A stretch of 33,832 bases of DNA, taken from NCBI GenBank assembly GCA_024398495.1, contig JAKSJA010000018.1:1-33832 (forward strand), given 5' to 3'. Each line of letters starts with the position of its first letter. Position 1 is the stretch's first letter. Positions 7,723-15,910 of the stretch are shown one piece after another. The notes under the pieces were generated by a model, which was not told the origin of the DNA, ran no database searches, and saw only the letters and a program-made list of their open reading frames with translations. This stretch comes from Bacteroidaceae bacterium (GTDB lineage: Bacteria > Bacteroidota > Bacteroidia > Bacteroidales > Bacteroidaceae). The position numbers and the translations under genes were made by a program.

Positions 7723-9189
7723 TTAATTTAATTTATGTGTTTCATGTCCTTCTACATATATTGCAGAGAAAGGACGTGCAGGGCAGAGATATTCGCATGC
7801 ACCACATCCTATACACTTTGTTTCATTGATAGCTGGAATCTGCGGTTTTGATTCGTCTCCATTCGGATAAATCATCTGTATTGCACCGACAGGACAGTGA
7901 CGTGCACAGTTTCCACATTCTTGCCCATCAGTCAAAGGTATGCAGTTCTTTTTTACCCAAACTGCATGCCCAATCTGTGTTGATGATTTTTCTGCCAGCG
8001 TAATAGGTTTGATAGCTCCTGTAGGACATACGTTGGAACAAATATTACATTCTGGTCGGCAATAGCCACGCTCGTAATTCATTGTAGGCTGCATAATATG
8101 CAGTAAATCAGTACTTGGACGCAGTACGTCATTAGGACATTTGCTTATACATAACTGGCAACCAGTACAATGTTGTTGTAAATTGTGTGCAGATGCAGCA
8201 CCGGGTGGTACGATAGGTGTATTGCGTTTTGGTTCAACTTTGTCTTCGATGACAGCAAGTCCACCATCTACCTTCTTTCTCTCCTGTGCGAGTGCTGCTG
8301 TGGTTAATGCAAGACCAGCACCTACGAGAAATTCACGTCTGCCTGTATTATCTTTCTCTGATTGACGTGTTTTGTCTTTTTTAATCCAAGAGAACGTGAT
8401 GGCATTTGAAGAACATTCTTTCAGACAGTTACCACACACCACGCAACGTGAATAATCTATTTTGTGTTCTTTACTGTTGATGCATGAAGCCTTACAGTTG
8501 CGTTCGCATTTATGACAGTTGTTACATAGATCTGTATCAATCTTTACTTTCATACATGAATGGCGGGATATAAATCCTAAGACAGTACCGACAGGACAAA
8601 TAGTGTTGCAGACAGTTCTTCCATTTCGCCATGCAATGATTATTATGACGATGAAACTGATGACAGCGATTACGAATGTAGGCATGGAACGAATCCAGAC
8701 GTCACGATGATAGAAAGTGTAACTGTCTAACCTTTCCGCAAATATGGCAAGGATGTTATTAATATAGATATATATCGGTTGGAATATGTTTTGTACAATA
8801 CGCCCAAAGGTGCTGTAGGGGGCAAGTAACGTTGCCAATGAACCAATACCTAAGATGATGGAAAGGATAAGCATTGCAAGCATTAAATATCTCAGCCATG
8901 TGAGTGGTCGTGAATAAGATTGATGATTTTTCTTCTTGTTGCAATGTGAAATAAAGTCCTGCATAATACCTAAAGGGCATATTACAGAGCAATAGATGCG
9001 GCCGAAGAGGAATGTGAGCACTACAAGTACGGCAATGACTACAATGTTTAATGCCAATACTGCTGGTAAGAACTGTATTTTGGATAACCATCCGAGATAT
9101 GTATGCAACGTACCCGTAAAGTCAAGAAACAACAAGGTGATAAGTGCAAAAATCACTGTTGCCAGTATGATCCTAATTTTTCGTAACAT
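7723..9189 (-). CDS. NapH/NapG-like membrane polyferredoxin with internal Tat motif
   Basis: A 488-residue fusion. The N-terminal half resembles NapH/MauN-type quinol-linked Fe-S membrane proteins: four strong membrane helices (about 6-24, 40-62, 98-123, 169-187), each even one followed by a CxxxCP motif (67-72, 194-199), then two ferredoxin sites (Cys222-232, Cys249-259). Residues 283-301 read TGRREFLVGAGLALTTAAL, a complete twin-arginine signal in the middle of the chain. The rest (341-469) resembles NapG, with four more cysteine sets (341-351, 377-388, 416-432, 459-469). Topology predicts the first ferredoxins inside and the second group outside. By analogy with NapGH it would pass electrons from quinol to an extracytoplasmic acceptor, probably the neighbouring reductase (inference). 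It overlaps tatC by 17 bases. Confidence 0.9.
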   Translation of the reverse strand: MLRKIRIILATVIFALITLLFLDFTGTLHTYLGWLSKIQFLPAVLALNIVVIAVLVVLTFLFGRIYCSVICPLGIMQDFISHCNKKKNHQSYSRPLTWLRYLMLAMLILSIILGIGSLATLLAPYSTFGRIVQNIFQPIYIYINNILAIFAERLDSYTFYHRDVWIRSMPTFVIAVISFIVIIIIAWRNGRTVCNTICPVGTVLGFISRHSCMKVKIDTDLCNNCHKCERNCKASCINSKEHKIDYSRCVVCGNCLKECSSNAITFSWIKKDKTRQSEKDNTGRREFLVGAGLALTTAALAQERKKVDGGLAVIEDKVEPKRNTPIVPPGAASAHNLQQHCTGCQLCISKCPNDVLRPSTDLLHIMQPTMNYERGYCRPECNICSNVCPTGAIKPITLAEKSSTQIGHAVWVKKNCIPLTDGQECGNCARHCPVGAIQMIYPNGDESKPQIPAINETKCIGCGACEYLCPARPFSAIYVEGHETHKLN

Positions 9190-9934
9190 TATGTTTAGAT
9201 GTTTTTAATACGATGAAAATGCTTGCTTCGTAAAGTAGCCATATGGGTAACGATACGATTAGTAATGTCAAGACGTCTGCAGTAGGCGTTATTATTGCAG
9301 CAATTATCAGTATTGCAATGATTGCATGCCTACGGTAGTGTGTCATCCAGTCTGCTTTCAATAGCCTTAGTCGTGCGAGAATCCACGATAATACAGGAAT
9401 TTCGAAGATTATTCCGAATAGAAGTGTCATCATCAGTAATGTGTCTATATATGAACTGATTGTCAGCATGTTATCAATACTGTTGCTAATCTGATATGTT
9501 CCGAGAAACCGTACTGTCAACGGAAATATGATGAGGTAGTTTATTGTTACCCCTACAAGGAACATGATATAAGCAGACAGTACGACACGTATCGTACGCC
9601 GTTTTTCGTTGTCGTACAATGCTGGAGAGATGAATCCATATAGTACGACAATGATATAAGGAGAAACGGCAATGATACCAATGCATAATGCCATTTTCAA
9701 ATGTATCATCATCTGTTCAGTCAGTCCTGTATTGATGAGATGCAGATGAAAATCGTCAGCGTTTATCAGTTTATAGATGATGAAATCCCCATTGCATGGA
9801 GCGAATATAAGACCGAACAGCCAGTCTTTCATACAGAAAGCGGCGATGCTGCCTATTATAACTGCTACAAGGATTCTTAAAATACATCCTCTCAACACGT
9901 CTAAATGCCCCCAGAATGTCTGGTCAGTATTCAT
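9173..9934 (-). CDS. tatC: Sec-independent protein translocase TatC
   Basis: TatC is the multi-spanning receptor for twin-arginine signal peptides. The 253-residue product starts MNTDQTFWGHLDVLRGCILR, matching the conserved TatC N-terminus (xFWxHLxELR), and has six hydrophobic segments, the conserved periplasmic proline region (FISPALYDNEKRRT) and FGIIFEIPVLSW before helix 5. Its ATG directly abuts the tatA stop (TAAATG), and its 3' end overlaps the polyferredoxin gene, so translation is coupled in both directions. The location next to two proteins with RR motifs strongly supports a dedicated Tat module. Confidence 0.95.
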   Translation of the reverse strand: MNTDQTFWGHLDVLRGCILRILVAVIIGSIAAFCMKDWLFGLIFAPCNGDFIIYKLINADDFHLHLINTGLTEQMMIHLKMALCIGIIAVSPYIIVVLYGFISPALYDNEKRRTIRVVLSAYIMFLVGVTINYLIIFPLTVRFLGTYQISNSIDNMLTISSYIDTLLMMTLLFGIIFEIPVLSWILARLRLLKADWMTHYRRHAIIAILIIAAIITPTADVLTLLIVSLPIWLLYEASIFIVLKTSKHNVTKN

Positions 9935-10108
9935 TTATTTCTTCTCTGTATCATCTTCTTTTTTCTCTGATTCGTCAAGTCCTTTCATGCCGTCTTTGAA
10001 ACTCTTAACTCCTTTCCCAAGACCACGCATGAGTTCTGGTATTTTCTTACCACCGAACAATAATAGGATAACGATGATGATAAGGATAATTTCTGGTGTA
10101 CCAATCAT
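9935..10108 (-). CDS. tatA: Sec-independent protein translocase TatA
   Basis: This 57-residue gene is easily missed by length cut-offs. Reading the minus strand from ATG at 10108 to TAA at 9935 gives MIGTPEIILIIIVILLLFGG, then KKIPELMRGLGKGVKSFKDG and a charged tail rich in K, E and D. That is the full TatA plan: a short N-terminal membrane helix, the FGxxKxPEL hinge and an amphipathic helix. TatA oligomers form the transport pore with TatC. No separate TatB is present, so this is a minimal TatAC system. It lies 33 bases after the outer-membrane barrel gene and immediately before tatC. Confidence 0.95.
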   Translation of the reverse strand: MIGTPEIILIIIVILLLFGGKKIPELMRGLGKGVKSFKDGMKGLDESEKKEDDTEKK

Positions 10109-10141
10109 AATTGTTATTTTTATTTATGTTAACATATATCA

Positions 10142-11410
10142 TTAGAAATCGAAAGAGTAGGCGAGTGCAAGTGCGAACTCGTTGGCGTTGTTCATAGTAT
10201 CGCTACCTCTGCCTATCCGACGTGTGATGTAGCTGCTCTTTACTGCGATATTTTCAATAGCTTTCCAGTTGATGCCGAAACTCCATAGGCTTACCTTACT
10301 GCACGGATTGCGCAGCTCGCATAGCTCGGATGCAACCTTCTCTTCTGAATCATAGCATTCATAGTGCACAAATGGTATCAGTTCTGGTCCTTTGCTTTCT
10401 TTGTAAAAACAGTTTTTGATATTTACCCCAACTTCACCCATATAACTGATGACCTGTTTGCCTATTGCTCCTTTGACATATTCCAGTTCTTCTCCGTTAA
10501 ACTCTCTGTCGATATTATTCAGCAGACTTCTGTAATATGACGTGAGTTGATATGTTCCGCCCATGAATCCCTGCATATAACTTGCACGTGCAGTGAAATA
10601 ATCATTTTGATACTGTCCGTCAGCAAACAAGATTGTTACAGGTACTGATTGAGTCTTGTTGAAGTTTTTAAGACAATACTCCTTATAACCACTGTAAAGC
10701 GACATGTTCCTTGCTGTGTTGGTGCAGTAATAGATTCCTGCGCCGAATCTCATGTTTCTTATGCCATCATATCCTAAATTCAATGATATTGCTGGTGACG
10801 AGAAGAATGAATCATCTTTGAAGAAACCTTGTGTGGCATATTGTGTCCAGTATTGTGCAGAGTATTTTAATGGTGTCAATGCTGTTGTGAAACTTGCTTG
10901 GTAACTGAGACCGCATTTTAATTTTCCAAGTAACGAAACTCCTGTCTCAATGAATGGACAAGGAATGAGAGCATATTCACCTTCCGGGTCACCGGCAGTA
11001 AAATAATCTAAGTACGTATAGCCATTGTTACAGTGGCCTATTGGTAGAATGAACATACCTGCTTTGATATTGAATGTAGGTGTGAACTCTCTTGTCAAAG
11101 ATATCTCATCCACCTGAATATTGCTTTCACTTATAAATTCAACGTCAGCCGTTGCCTTCCATTTTGGTGCAAATTGATATTGCATATTTACATCAAAACT
11201 TGGTATGCGTGCGGTGGCAGAGTGTTCTGTTTCCGGTCCTTTTGGTGTGGCAAATCTATCATTGGAATAGTTTTTGATTGCTGCATCAAATTCGCCGCTG
11301 ATAGTTAGTACAATCTTTTTGTCTTCTTTTCCCTTTGTGTCTTGAGCGAATATGTTGCCTGTCATCAATGTCAAGCAAAGGAAAAGTATTGAAAGTAATG
11401 TCTTTTTCAT
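10142..11410 (-). CDS. Outer-membrane beta-barrel (porin-like) protein
   Basis: The 422-residue product has a signal peptide (MKKTLLSILFLCLTLMTGNIFAQ) and then alternating aromatic/polar strands with no extended hydrophobic segment, ending in ...ALAYSFDF, the terminal-Phe signature of outer-membrane barrels. Phrases such as FNIKAGMFILPIGHCNNGYTYLD are reminiscent of phosphate-selective-porin-type (OprO/P) barrels, but I would not assign a substrate. It contains an unusual number of cysteines for a porin (more than ten). It lies between feoAB (40 bases upstream) and tatA (33 bases downstream) on the same strand without a terminator, so it is probably co-transcribed and may admit the ion or substrate handled by the operon. 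Confidence 0.82.
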   Translation of the reverse strand: MKKTLLSILFLCLTLMTGNIFAQDTKGKEDKKIVLTISGEFDAAIKNYSNDRFATPKGPETEHSATARIPSFDVNMQYQFAPKWKATADVEFISESNIQVDEISLTREFTPTFNIKAGMFILPIGHCNNGYTYLDYFTAGDPEGEYALIPCPFIETGVSLLGKLKCGLSYQASFTTALTPLKYSAQYWTQYATQGFFKDDSFFSSPAISLNLGYDGIRNMRFGAGIYYCTNTARNMSLYSGYKEYCLKNFNKTQSVPVTILFADGQYQNDYFTARASYMQGFMGGTYQLTSYYRSLLNNIDREFNGEELEYVKGAIGKQVISYMGEVGVNIKNCFYKESKGPELIPFVHYECYDSEEKVASELCELRNPCSKVSLWSFGINWKAIENIAVKSSYITRRIGRGSDTMNNANEFALALAYSFDF

Positions 11411-11450
11411 TCTAAGTTATCAGTTAATCTTGAAAATGTAAGCATTAGAG

Positions 11451-13820
11451 TCAGGCAAAAAGTAATCCAATCTGTGTTATCAGTGCAGATACAATCCATG
11501 CTATCGCCGTTGTATATACAGCGGCAAACAATGCCCATTGCCATCCACTCTCATTCTTTATTGCTATTATCACGGCGAAGCAAGGGAAGTACAGCAATAC
11601 GAATATGATGAATGAGAATGCTATCAATGGTGTTATGCCATCCTGCATCATCAGTTGTTTCATCACTTTGAAGTTGTTTTCGCCCTCACCCATATTCTCA
11701 TCATCAGAATAGTTCTCTCCGTTGTAGAGAACTCCCATCGTGGATGCAACAATTTCTTTTGCACCGACTCCGGCAACAATGCCGACATCAAGTTTCCAGT
11801 CGAAACCCTGCGGCGTGAACACAGGGGCGATAGCTTTTCCTATCTGTCCTATGTAACTCTGTTCCTGTTGTTCCTGTCTGTTCAGTTCTGCATTATGCGG
11901 GAAATATGAAAGACACCATACAGCGATACTGGCAACCATGATTATCGTTCCCATCTTCTTGAGATATTGTTTCCCTTTTTCCCAAGTGTGTCGTCCTATT
12001 GCTTTCCATGTAGGAAAACGGTAGGGCGGAAGTTCCATTACAAATGGTATGTCTTCGCCTTTGAAGAGGAAACGGCTGAATATCTTGCTCATGACACATG
12101 CCACAATGATTCCGATGAGATAAATGGCAAAGAGGATGAGACTTTGATATTTCACCGCAAAGAACGTACCTATCAGCATGATGTATATCGGCAGCCGTGC
12201 CGAACAACTCATGAACGGTGTTATCAGCATCGTTATCATTCGTGAATGTCTGCTTTCTATGATCCTCGTTGACATTATCGCCGGCACATTGCAACCAAAT
12301 CCCATTATCATCGGTATGAACGACTTGCCATGCAAACCAATCTTGTGCATCAGTTTGTCCATGATGAAGGCAGCACGCGACATGTAGCCACTGTCTTCCA
12401 TATAGGAGATGAAAAAGTATAATATCAGAATGTTTGGCAGGAAGATTATAACCCCACCAACACCTGCTATTATTCCATCTACAATACAGTCTTTGAGGAT
12501 ACCTGCCGGCATATAATTTCCTACTATTTTCCCGAACCATTGTACAAGAGATTCTATCCAATCCATAGGATATTGCCCAAGGTCAAAGGTCACCTTGAAC
12601 ATAAGATAGAGGATTGCGAGAAAGATAGGGAAACCGAAATACTTGTGTGTTAGTATTTTGTCAAGAATGTGAGTAAATTGATAAGTATCTTCTTTTTCTC
12701 CCGTCTTATAGTCTGCTTCCTGCAATGCACCATGGATGAAACCGTATTTCGCATCCATGATAGCAGTTTCACTGTCCTGTTTTGTTTCTTCTCTCACACG
12801 TGCGGCAACCTTCTCTTTCTGTTGTAGCATATCTTCTCCGTACGGTTGGCGTGAAATGATATTTTCAATATCTTTATCTCCTTCGAGTAGTTTGATGGCA
12901 AGATAGCGTGTAGAGTATTTGTTGCTGAGGCTGTTGTCTGTCTTCAGGCTTTTCTGCAACTCGGTAATACCGTTTTCAATTTCATGCCCGTGGTTGATGT
13001 GTATGTGTCTGAAGTTCGGCTCTTCATTTTCCTTGCCTTCATACAGGTCTATACATTTCTGCAACAGAGCCTTTACGCCACGTCCGGTAGTGAAAACGGT
13101 TGGTATCATAGGCACACCGAACAGTTCACTTATCCTGTCACAGTCTATGTTGTCGCCACGCTTCTCTGCCTCGTCATACATGTTGAGGGCACAGACAATG
13201 CGCAAGTGCATGTCTATGAGTTGTGTGGTGAGATAAAGATTGCGCTCAAGATTGCTCGTGTCAATGACATTGATGATTATGTCCGGGGCATTGTCAACAA
13301 TCTCCTTTCGTACATACAGTTCTTCTGGGGAATATGCTGACAGGGAGTATGTCCCGGGTAAATCAACGAGGTTGAACTGATAACCGTTATATTCACACTT
13401 TCCGACCTTTGCATCTACGGTGACACCGCTATAGTTGCCGACACGTTCATGTGCTCCTGAAGCAAAGTTGAACAGCGATGTCTTTCCACAGTTGGGATTG
13501 CCAACCAAAGCAACATTGATGACATTGCCAATATCGGTATGTTGTTCATTTGCAGTGGTGTGTTCTTTGGCAGCAGATGATTTCTTGTTTTTTGGTGTTT
13601 CTTTGATAACTTCAATCTGTTGTGCTTCATCATGGCGGAGAGACACTTCATACCCCATTATTTTATATTTCACGGGGTCATGAAAAGGTGCATTTTGCAG
13701 GACTTCTACCTGCTGCCCTTTGATGAATCCCATTTCGATGATACGCTTGCGGAATCCACCGTGTCCCTTTACCTTTATGATAATACCCTTATCCCCAGTA
13801 TGGAGTTCTCCTAAATTCAT
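11451..13820 (-). CDS. feoB: FeoA-FeoB fusion ferrous iron transporter
   Basis: FeoB imports Fe2+ across the inner membrane with a GTPase-regulated pore. The 789-residue protein has a FeoA/SH3-like domain at 1-75 (MNLGELHTGDKGIIIKVKGH), a linker, and the FeoB G domain with G1 GNPNCGKTS (107-115), G3 DLPG (153-156) and G4 NMYD (213-216). The membrane part begins near 390 and includes the two Gate-type repeats with conserved cysteines (FGCNVPAIMSTR and the PFMSCSARLPIY region). FeoA-FeoB fusion is common in Bacteroidetes. The start ATG at 13820 is preceded by a -7 box at 13845-13852. It is the first gene of a six-gene minus-strand operon. Confidence 0.96.
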   Translation of the reverse strand: MNLGELHTGDKGIIIKVKGHGGFRKRIIEMGFIKGQQVEVLQNAPFHDPVKYKIMGYEVSLRHDEAQQIEVIKETPKNKKSSAAKEHTTANEQHTDIGNVINVALVGNPNCGKTSLFNFASGAHERVGNYSGVTVDAKVGKCEYNGYQFNLVDLPGTYSLSAYSPEELYVRKEIVDNAPDIIINVIDTSNLERNLYLTTQLIDMHLRIVCALNMYDEAEKRGDNIDCDRISELFGVPMIPTVFTTGRGVKALLQKCIDLYEGKENEEPNFRHIHINHGHEIENGITELQKSLKTDNSLSNKYSTRYLAIKLLEGDKDIENIISRQPYGEDMLQQKEKVAARVREETKQDSETAIMDAKYGFIHGALQEADYKTGEKEDTYQFTHILDKILTHKYFGFPIFLAILYLMFKVTFDLGQYPMDWIESLVQWFGKIVGNYMPAGILKDCIVDGIIAGVGGVIIFLPNILILYFFISYMEDSGYMSRAAFIMDKLMHKIGLHGKSFIPMIMGFGCNVPAIMSTRIIESRHSRMITMLITPFMSCSARLPIYIMLIGTFFAVKYQSLILFAIYLIGIIVACVMSKIFSRFLFKGEDIPFVMELPPYRFPTWKAIGRHTWEKGKQYLKKMGTIIMVASIAVWCLSYFPHNAELNRQEQQEQSYIGQIGKAIAPVFTPQGFDWKLDVGIVAGVGAKEIVASTMGVLYNGENYSDDENMGEGENNFKVMKQLMMQDGITPLIAFSFIIFVLLYFPCFAVIIAIKNESGWQWALFAAVYTTAIAWIVSALITQIGLLFA

Positions 13821-13844
13821 CTGTGTCTATACCTCTATGGCATG

Positions 13845-13852
13845 CAAAGGTA
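13845..13852 (-). promoter_or_regulatory. -7 box of the feoAB operon
   Basis: On the minus strand the bases read TACCTTTG followed by CATG, a full match to TAnnTTTG, placing the transcript start about 20 bases upstream of feoAB. No convincing TTTG -33 element is at the usual distance; instead that area holds the duplicated motif listed at 13855-13893, suggesting activator or repressor control. Confidence 0.6.
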
Positions 13853-13854
13853 AT

Positions 13855-13893
13855 AAAAAAGTTATTGTATTAATAAAAAAAAGTTATTGTATT
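13855..13893 (-). repeat. Tandem direct repeat overlapping the feoAB upstream region
   Basis: The 17-base sequence AAAAAAGTTATTGTATT occurs at 13855-13871 and again at 13877-13893, a repeat distance of exactly 22 bases (about two helical turns). Each copy contains an imperfect inverted repeat (AATAA...TTATT on the minus strand). The pair sits immediately upstream of the feoAB -7 box and overlaps the stop codon of the neighbouring gene. It could be a double operator; this is inference. Confidence 0.6.
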
Positions 13894-14783
13894 GAGAAGT
13901 CAAATCCGAAGACATGTTGTTTGAATGTCTCGCTGCTCAGACCGTTCTTCCAGAAGAATACATATTCACCCGGCTCAAGAGGTTGTGGAAATGTTATCTC
14001 GAAAGTATTGTTGTTTATTTCGTTCACTTCAAATTCCTCTACTACACGGTTCTTGTTGTTCTTTCCTGTAAAACCAGCGACACTATATGATGCATCATCA
14101 GTAAACAGACGGCGGTTTTTCTTCTGTTTCATCTTCACAACCTGAAATTCGTTAGGACTCTGTACTTCATTCATTATCATTGTGTACCAGTTACCTCCAT
14201 CTTTTGCGAAACTTGCACCGTCATGTTTCGGAAGATAGAAACGGAACACCGGCTGACGAGAACTTACAACATTCTTTGATGTCGTTCCCATGATGCAGAG
14301 TTTGTTGATGTCTTTTCCTGTTGATGCAAGTAATATGGCACCACCTGTTGCGGCTGCGGTAACGCCCCTTGAGATATTACCGCTTACAGCACTACCTATC
14401 AGCACAGCACCGGCAACACCGGCAGCGGCAGTCCCGAGGTTAAATCCTTTTTCTTCCATTTCGAAGTTTGAACGGAGGATCTTCTTTGGCTTGCTGCCAG
14501 TATTCCACCAGAATACGCCTTCAAGACCATAGTCGGTCTTTGCTATCTTCTGGATATAGGCCGTCAGTCTGGTATCTGCGCCGGCAGCCTTCAACTGACG
14601 CATAAAGTCAATACTGTAAGTAATGGTACGTGTGGAACTTGTTTCAATGGCGCCGATGATTTCTTCACTTGAAAAGCCTTCATTCAACAGTTGCAGTACC
14701 ATTGCGTTAGTCATCTCTTCATTCTGTGCAAAGCTTGTCGTAAATGTAAACGCAAGGCTCAATACGATAAATAATCTTTTCAT
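13884..14783 (-). CDS. Unknown secreted protein with glycine/alanine-rich core
   Basis: I do not recognise the family. The 299-residue product has a signal peptide (MKRLFIVLSLAFTFTTSFAQ). Residues 21-90 contain helical motifs such as MVLQLLNEGFSSEEIIGAIE, often seen in Bacteroidetes secreted proteins as a short helix-turn-helix-like module. Residues about 115-155 are a Gly/Ala-rich hydrophobic stretch (LGTAAAGVAGAVLIGSAVSG) that could insert in a membrane. The C-terminal 140 residues look like a beta-sandwich and end in EPGEYVFFWKNG. It lies 43 bases after thiL on the same strand and is probably the last gene of that operon. Confidence 0.8.
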   Translation of the reverse strand: MKRLFIVLSLAFTFTTSFAQNEEMTNAMVLQLLNEGFSSEEIIGAIETSSTRTITYSIDFMRQLKAAGADTRLTAYIQKIAKTDYGLEGVFWWNTGSKPKKILRSNFEMEEKGFNLGTAAAGVAGAVLIGSAVSGNISRGVTAAATGGAILLASTGKDINKLCIMGTTSKNVVSSRQPVFRFYLPKHDGASFAKDGGNWYTMIMNEVQSPNEFQVVKMKQKKNRRLFTDDASYSVAGFTGKNNKNRVVEEFEVNEINNNTFEITFPQPLEPGEYVFFWKNGLSSETFKQHVFGFDFSIQ

Positions 14784-14826
14784 CTCTTTTTAATTTATTT
14801 GTTTTGTTCTTTTATCAGATATGTTT

Positions 14827-15906
14827 TTATTTTTCTTTCAGCGGATTCCATCCCTGTGCTTTTATTTCAAATTCGCTTCCGTCACGCGTCACCAGTTGCG
14901 CACCGAATTTTTCTTCCGTCACATATCCTATCATCTTGACGCCTTCCATACCGTCTATCTTCTCTTTGTCACCGATAGGTACAGTAAAGAGCAGTTCGTA
15001 GTCATCGCCACCGTTCAGGGCGCATGTCGTCACGTTCAGATTCATCTCCTCTGCCATCACAGCAGTCTGGTAGTCGATAGGAATCTCCTTTTCATAGACA
15101 CGGCAACCGCAATGGCTCTGCTTGCAGATATGCAGAAGTTCGCTGCTCAGCCCGTCGCTGATGTCCATCATTGCCGTTGGGTGTATGTTCTGTTCTTTCA
15201 GTTTCTTTATCACATCCCCACGGGCCTCTGGCTTCAACTGCCGTTCTATTATATATTCTTTGCCCGTGAACACTTCCTGTATGTTCTCTCCGAAAGACGG
15301 ATTCTCCTTGCCTTTGTTTTCTTTCAGTTGCTGATAGAACACCGCCTTTTCCCTTTCCAGCAGTTGCAGTCCCATATAAGCAGCACCGAGGTCGCCGCTT
15401 ACGCATATAAGGTCTGTCGGCTTGGCACCGCTGCGCATCACAATACGGTCCTTTCCCTCTGCATCTGTGTCAGGAATGCCGATGGCGGTAATGCTTATTG
15501 CCAACCCTGTCAATGATGATGTGGTGTCACCGCCTACAATGTCAACACCCCATTTCTCACATGCTAACTGCAGTCCTTCATAGAACTGCTCCATGTCTTC
15601 TACGGAAAACCGTTTCGAGAGTGCGATGCTGACGGTAATCTGCTTTGGTATTCCACCCATGGCAAAGATGTCACTGATGTTCACCATGGCAGACTTGTAG
15701 CCGAGGTGTTTCAGTGGCATGTAGGTAAGGTCGAAATGTACCCCCTCCATGAGTATGTCTGTGGTGACGAGGATATGCTTGTTACCATATCTGAGTACGG
15801 CGCAGTCGTCACCGACACCGCATACCGTTTCTTTGTTTCTGTTTTTCAGTTCAGAGGTGAGATGATTTATCAGCCCGAACTCACCCAGTTGCGCTATCTC
15901 TGTCAT
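14827..15906 (-). CDS. thiL: Thiamine-monophosphate kinase
   Basis: ThiL phosphorylates thiamine monophosphate to the cofactor thiamine diphosphate. The 359-residue protein shows the AIR-synthase-like fold signatures: GVGDDCAVL (Asp33-Asp34 region, Mg-ATP binding), TTDILMEGVHFD, NISDIFAMGG, GGDTTSS and MDISDGLSSELLHI, with GGDDYELLFTVP near the C-terminus. Length is normal with a modest insertion around 195-225 (KGKENPSFGENIQ). It starts four bases after the punA stop, in an operon with sppA-lpxK-punA. Confidence 0.95.
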   Translation of the reverse strand: MTEIAQLGEFGLINHLTSELKNRNKETVCGVGDDCAVLRYGNKHILVTTDILMEGVHFDLTYMPLKHLGYKSAMVNISDIFAMGGIPKQITVSIALSKRFSVEDMEQFYEGLQLACEKWGVDIVGGDTTSSLTGLAISITAIGIPDTDAEGKDRIVMRSGAKPTDLICVSGDLGAAYMGLQLLEREKAVFYQQLKENKGKENPSFGENIQEVFTGKEYIIERQLKPEARGDVIKKLKEQNIHPTAMMDISDGLSSELLHICKQSHCGCRVYEKEIPIDYQTAVMAEEMNLNVTTCALNGGDDYELLFTVPIGDKEKIDGMEGVKMIGYVTEEKFGAQLVTRDGSEFEIKAQGWNPLKEK

Positions 15907-15910
15907 CTGT

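Noticed and set aside
11893-12561. 222-residue open frame in another frame of the feoB strand
   Set aside because: It overlaps the conserved membrane part of FeoB and shows no membrane or domain pattern of its own.
14821-15516. 231-residue open frame on the plus strand
   Set aside because: It lies entirely opposite thiL, has a cysteine/histidine-rich unpatterned composition and no recognisable motif, so it is a shadow frame.
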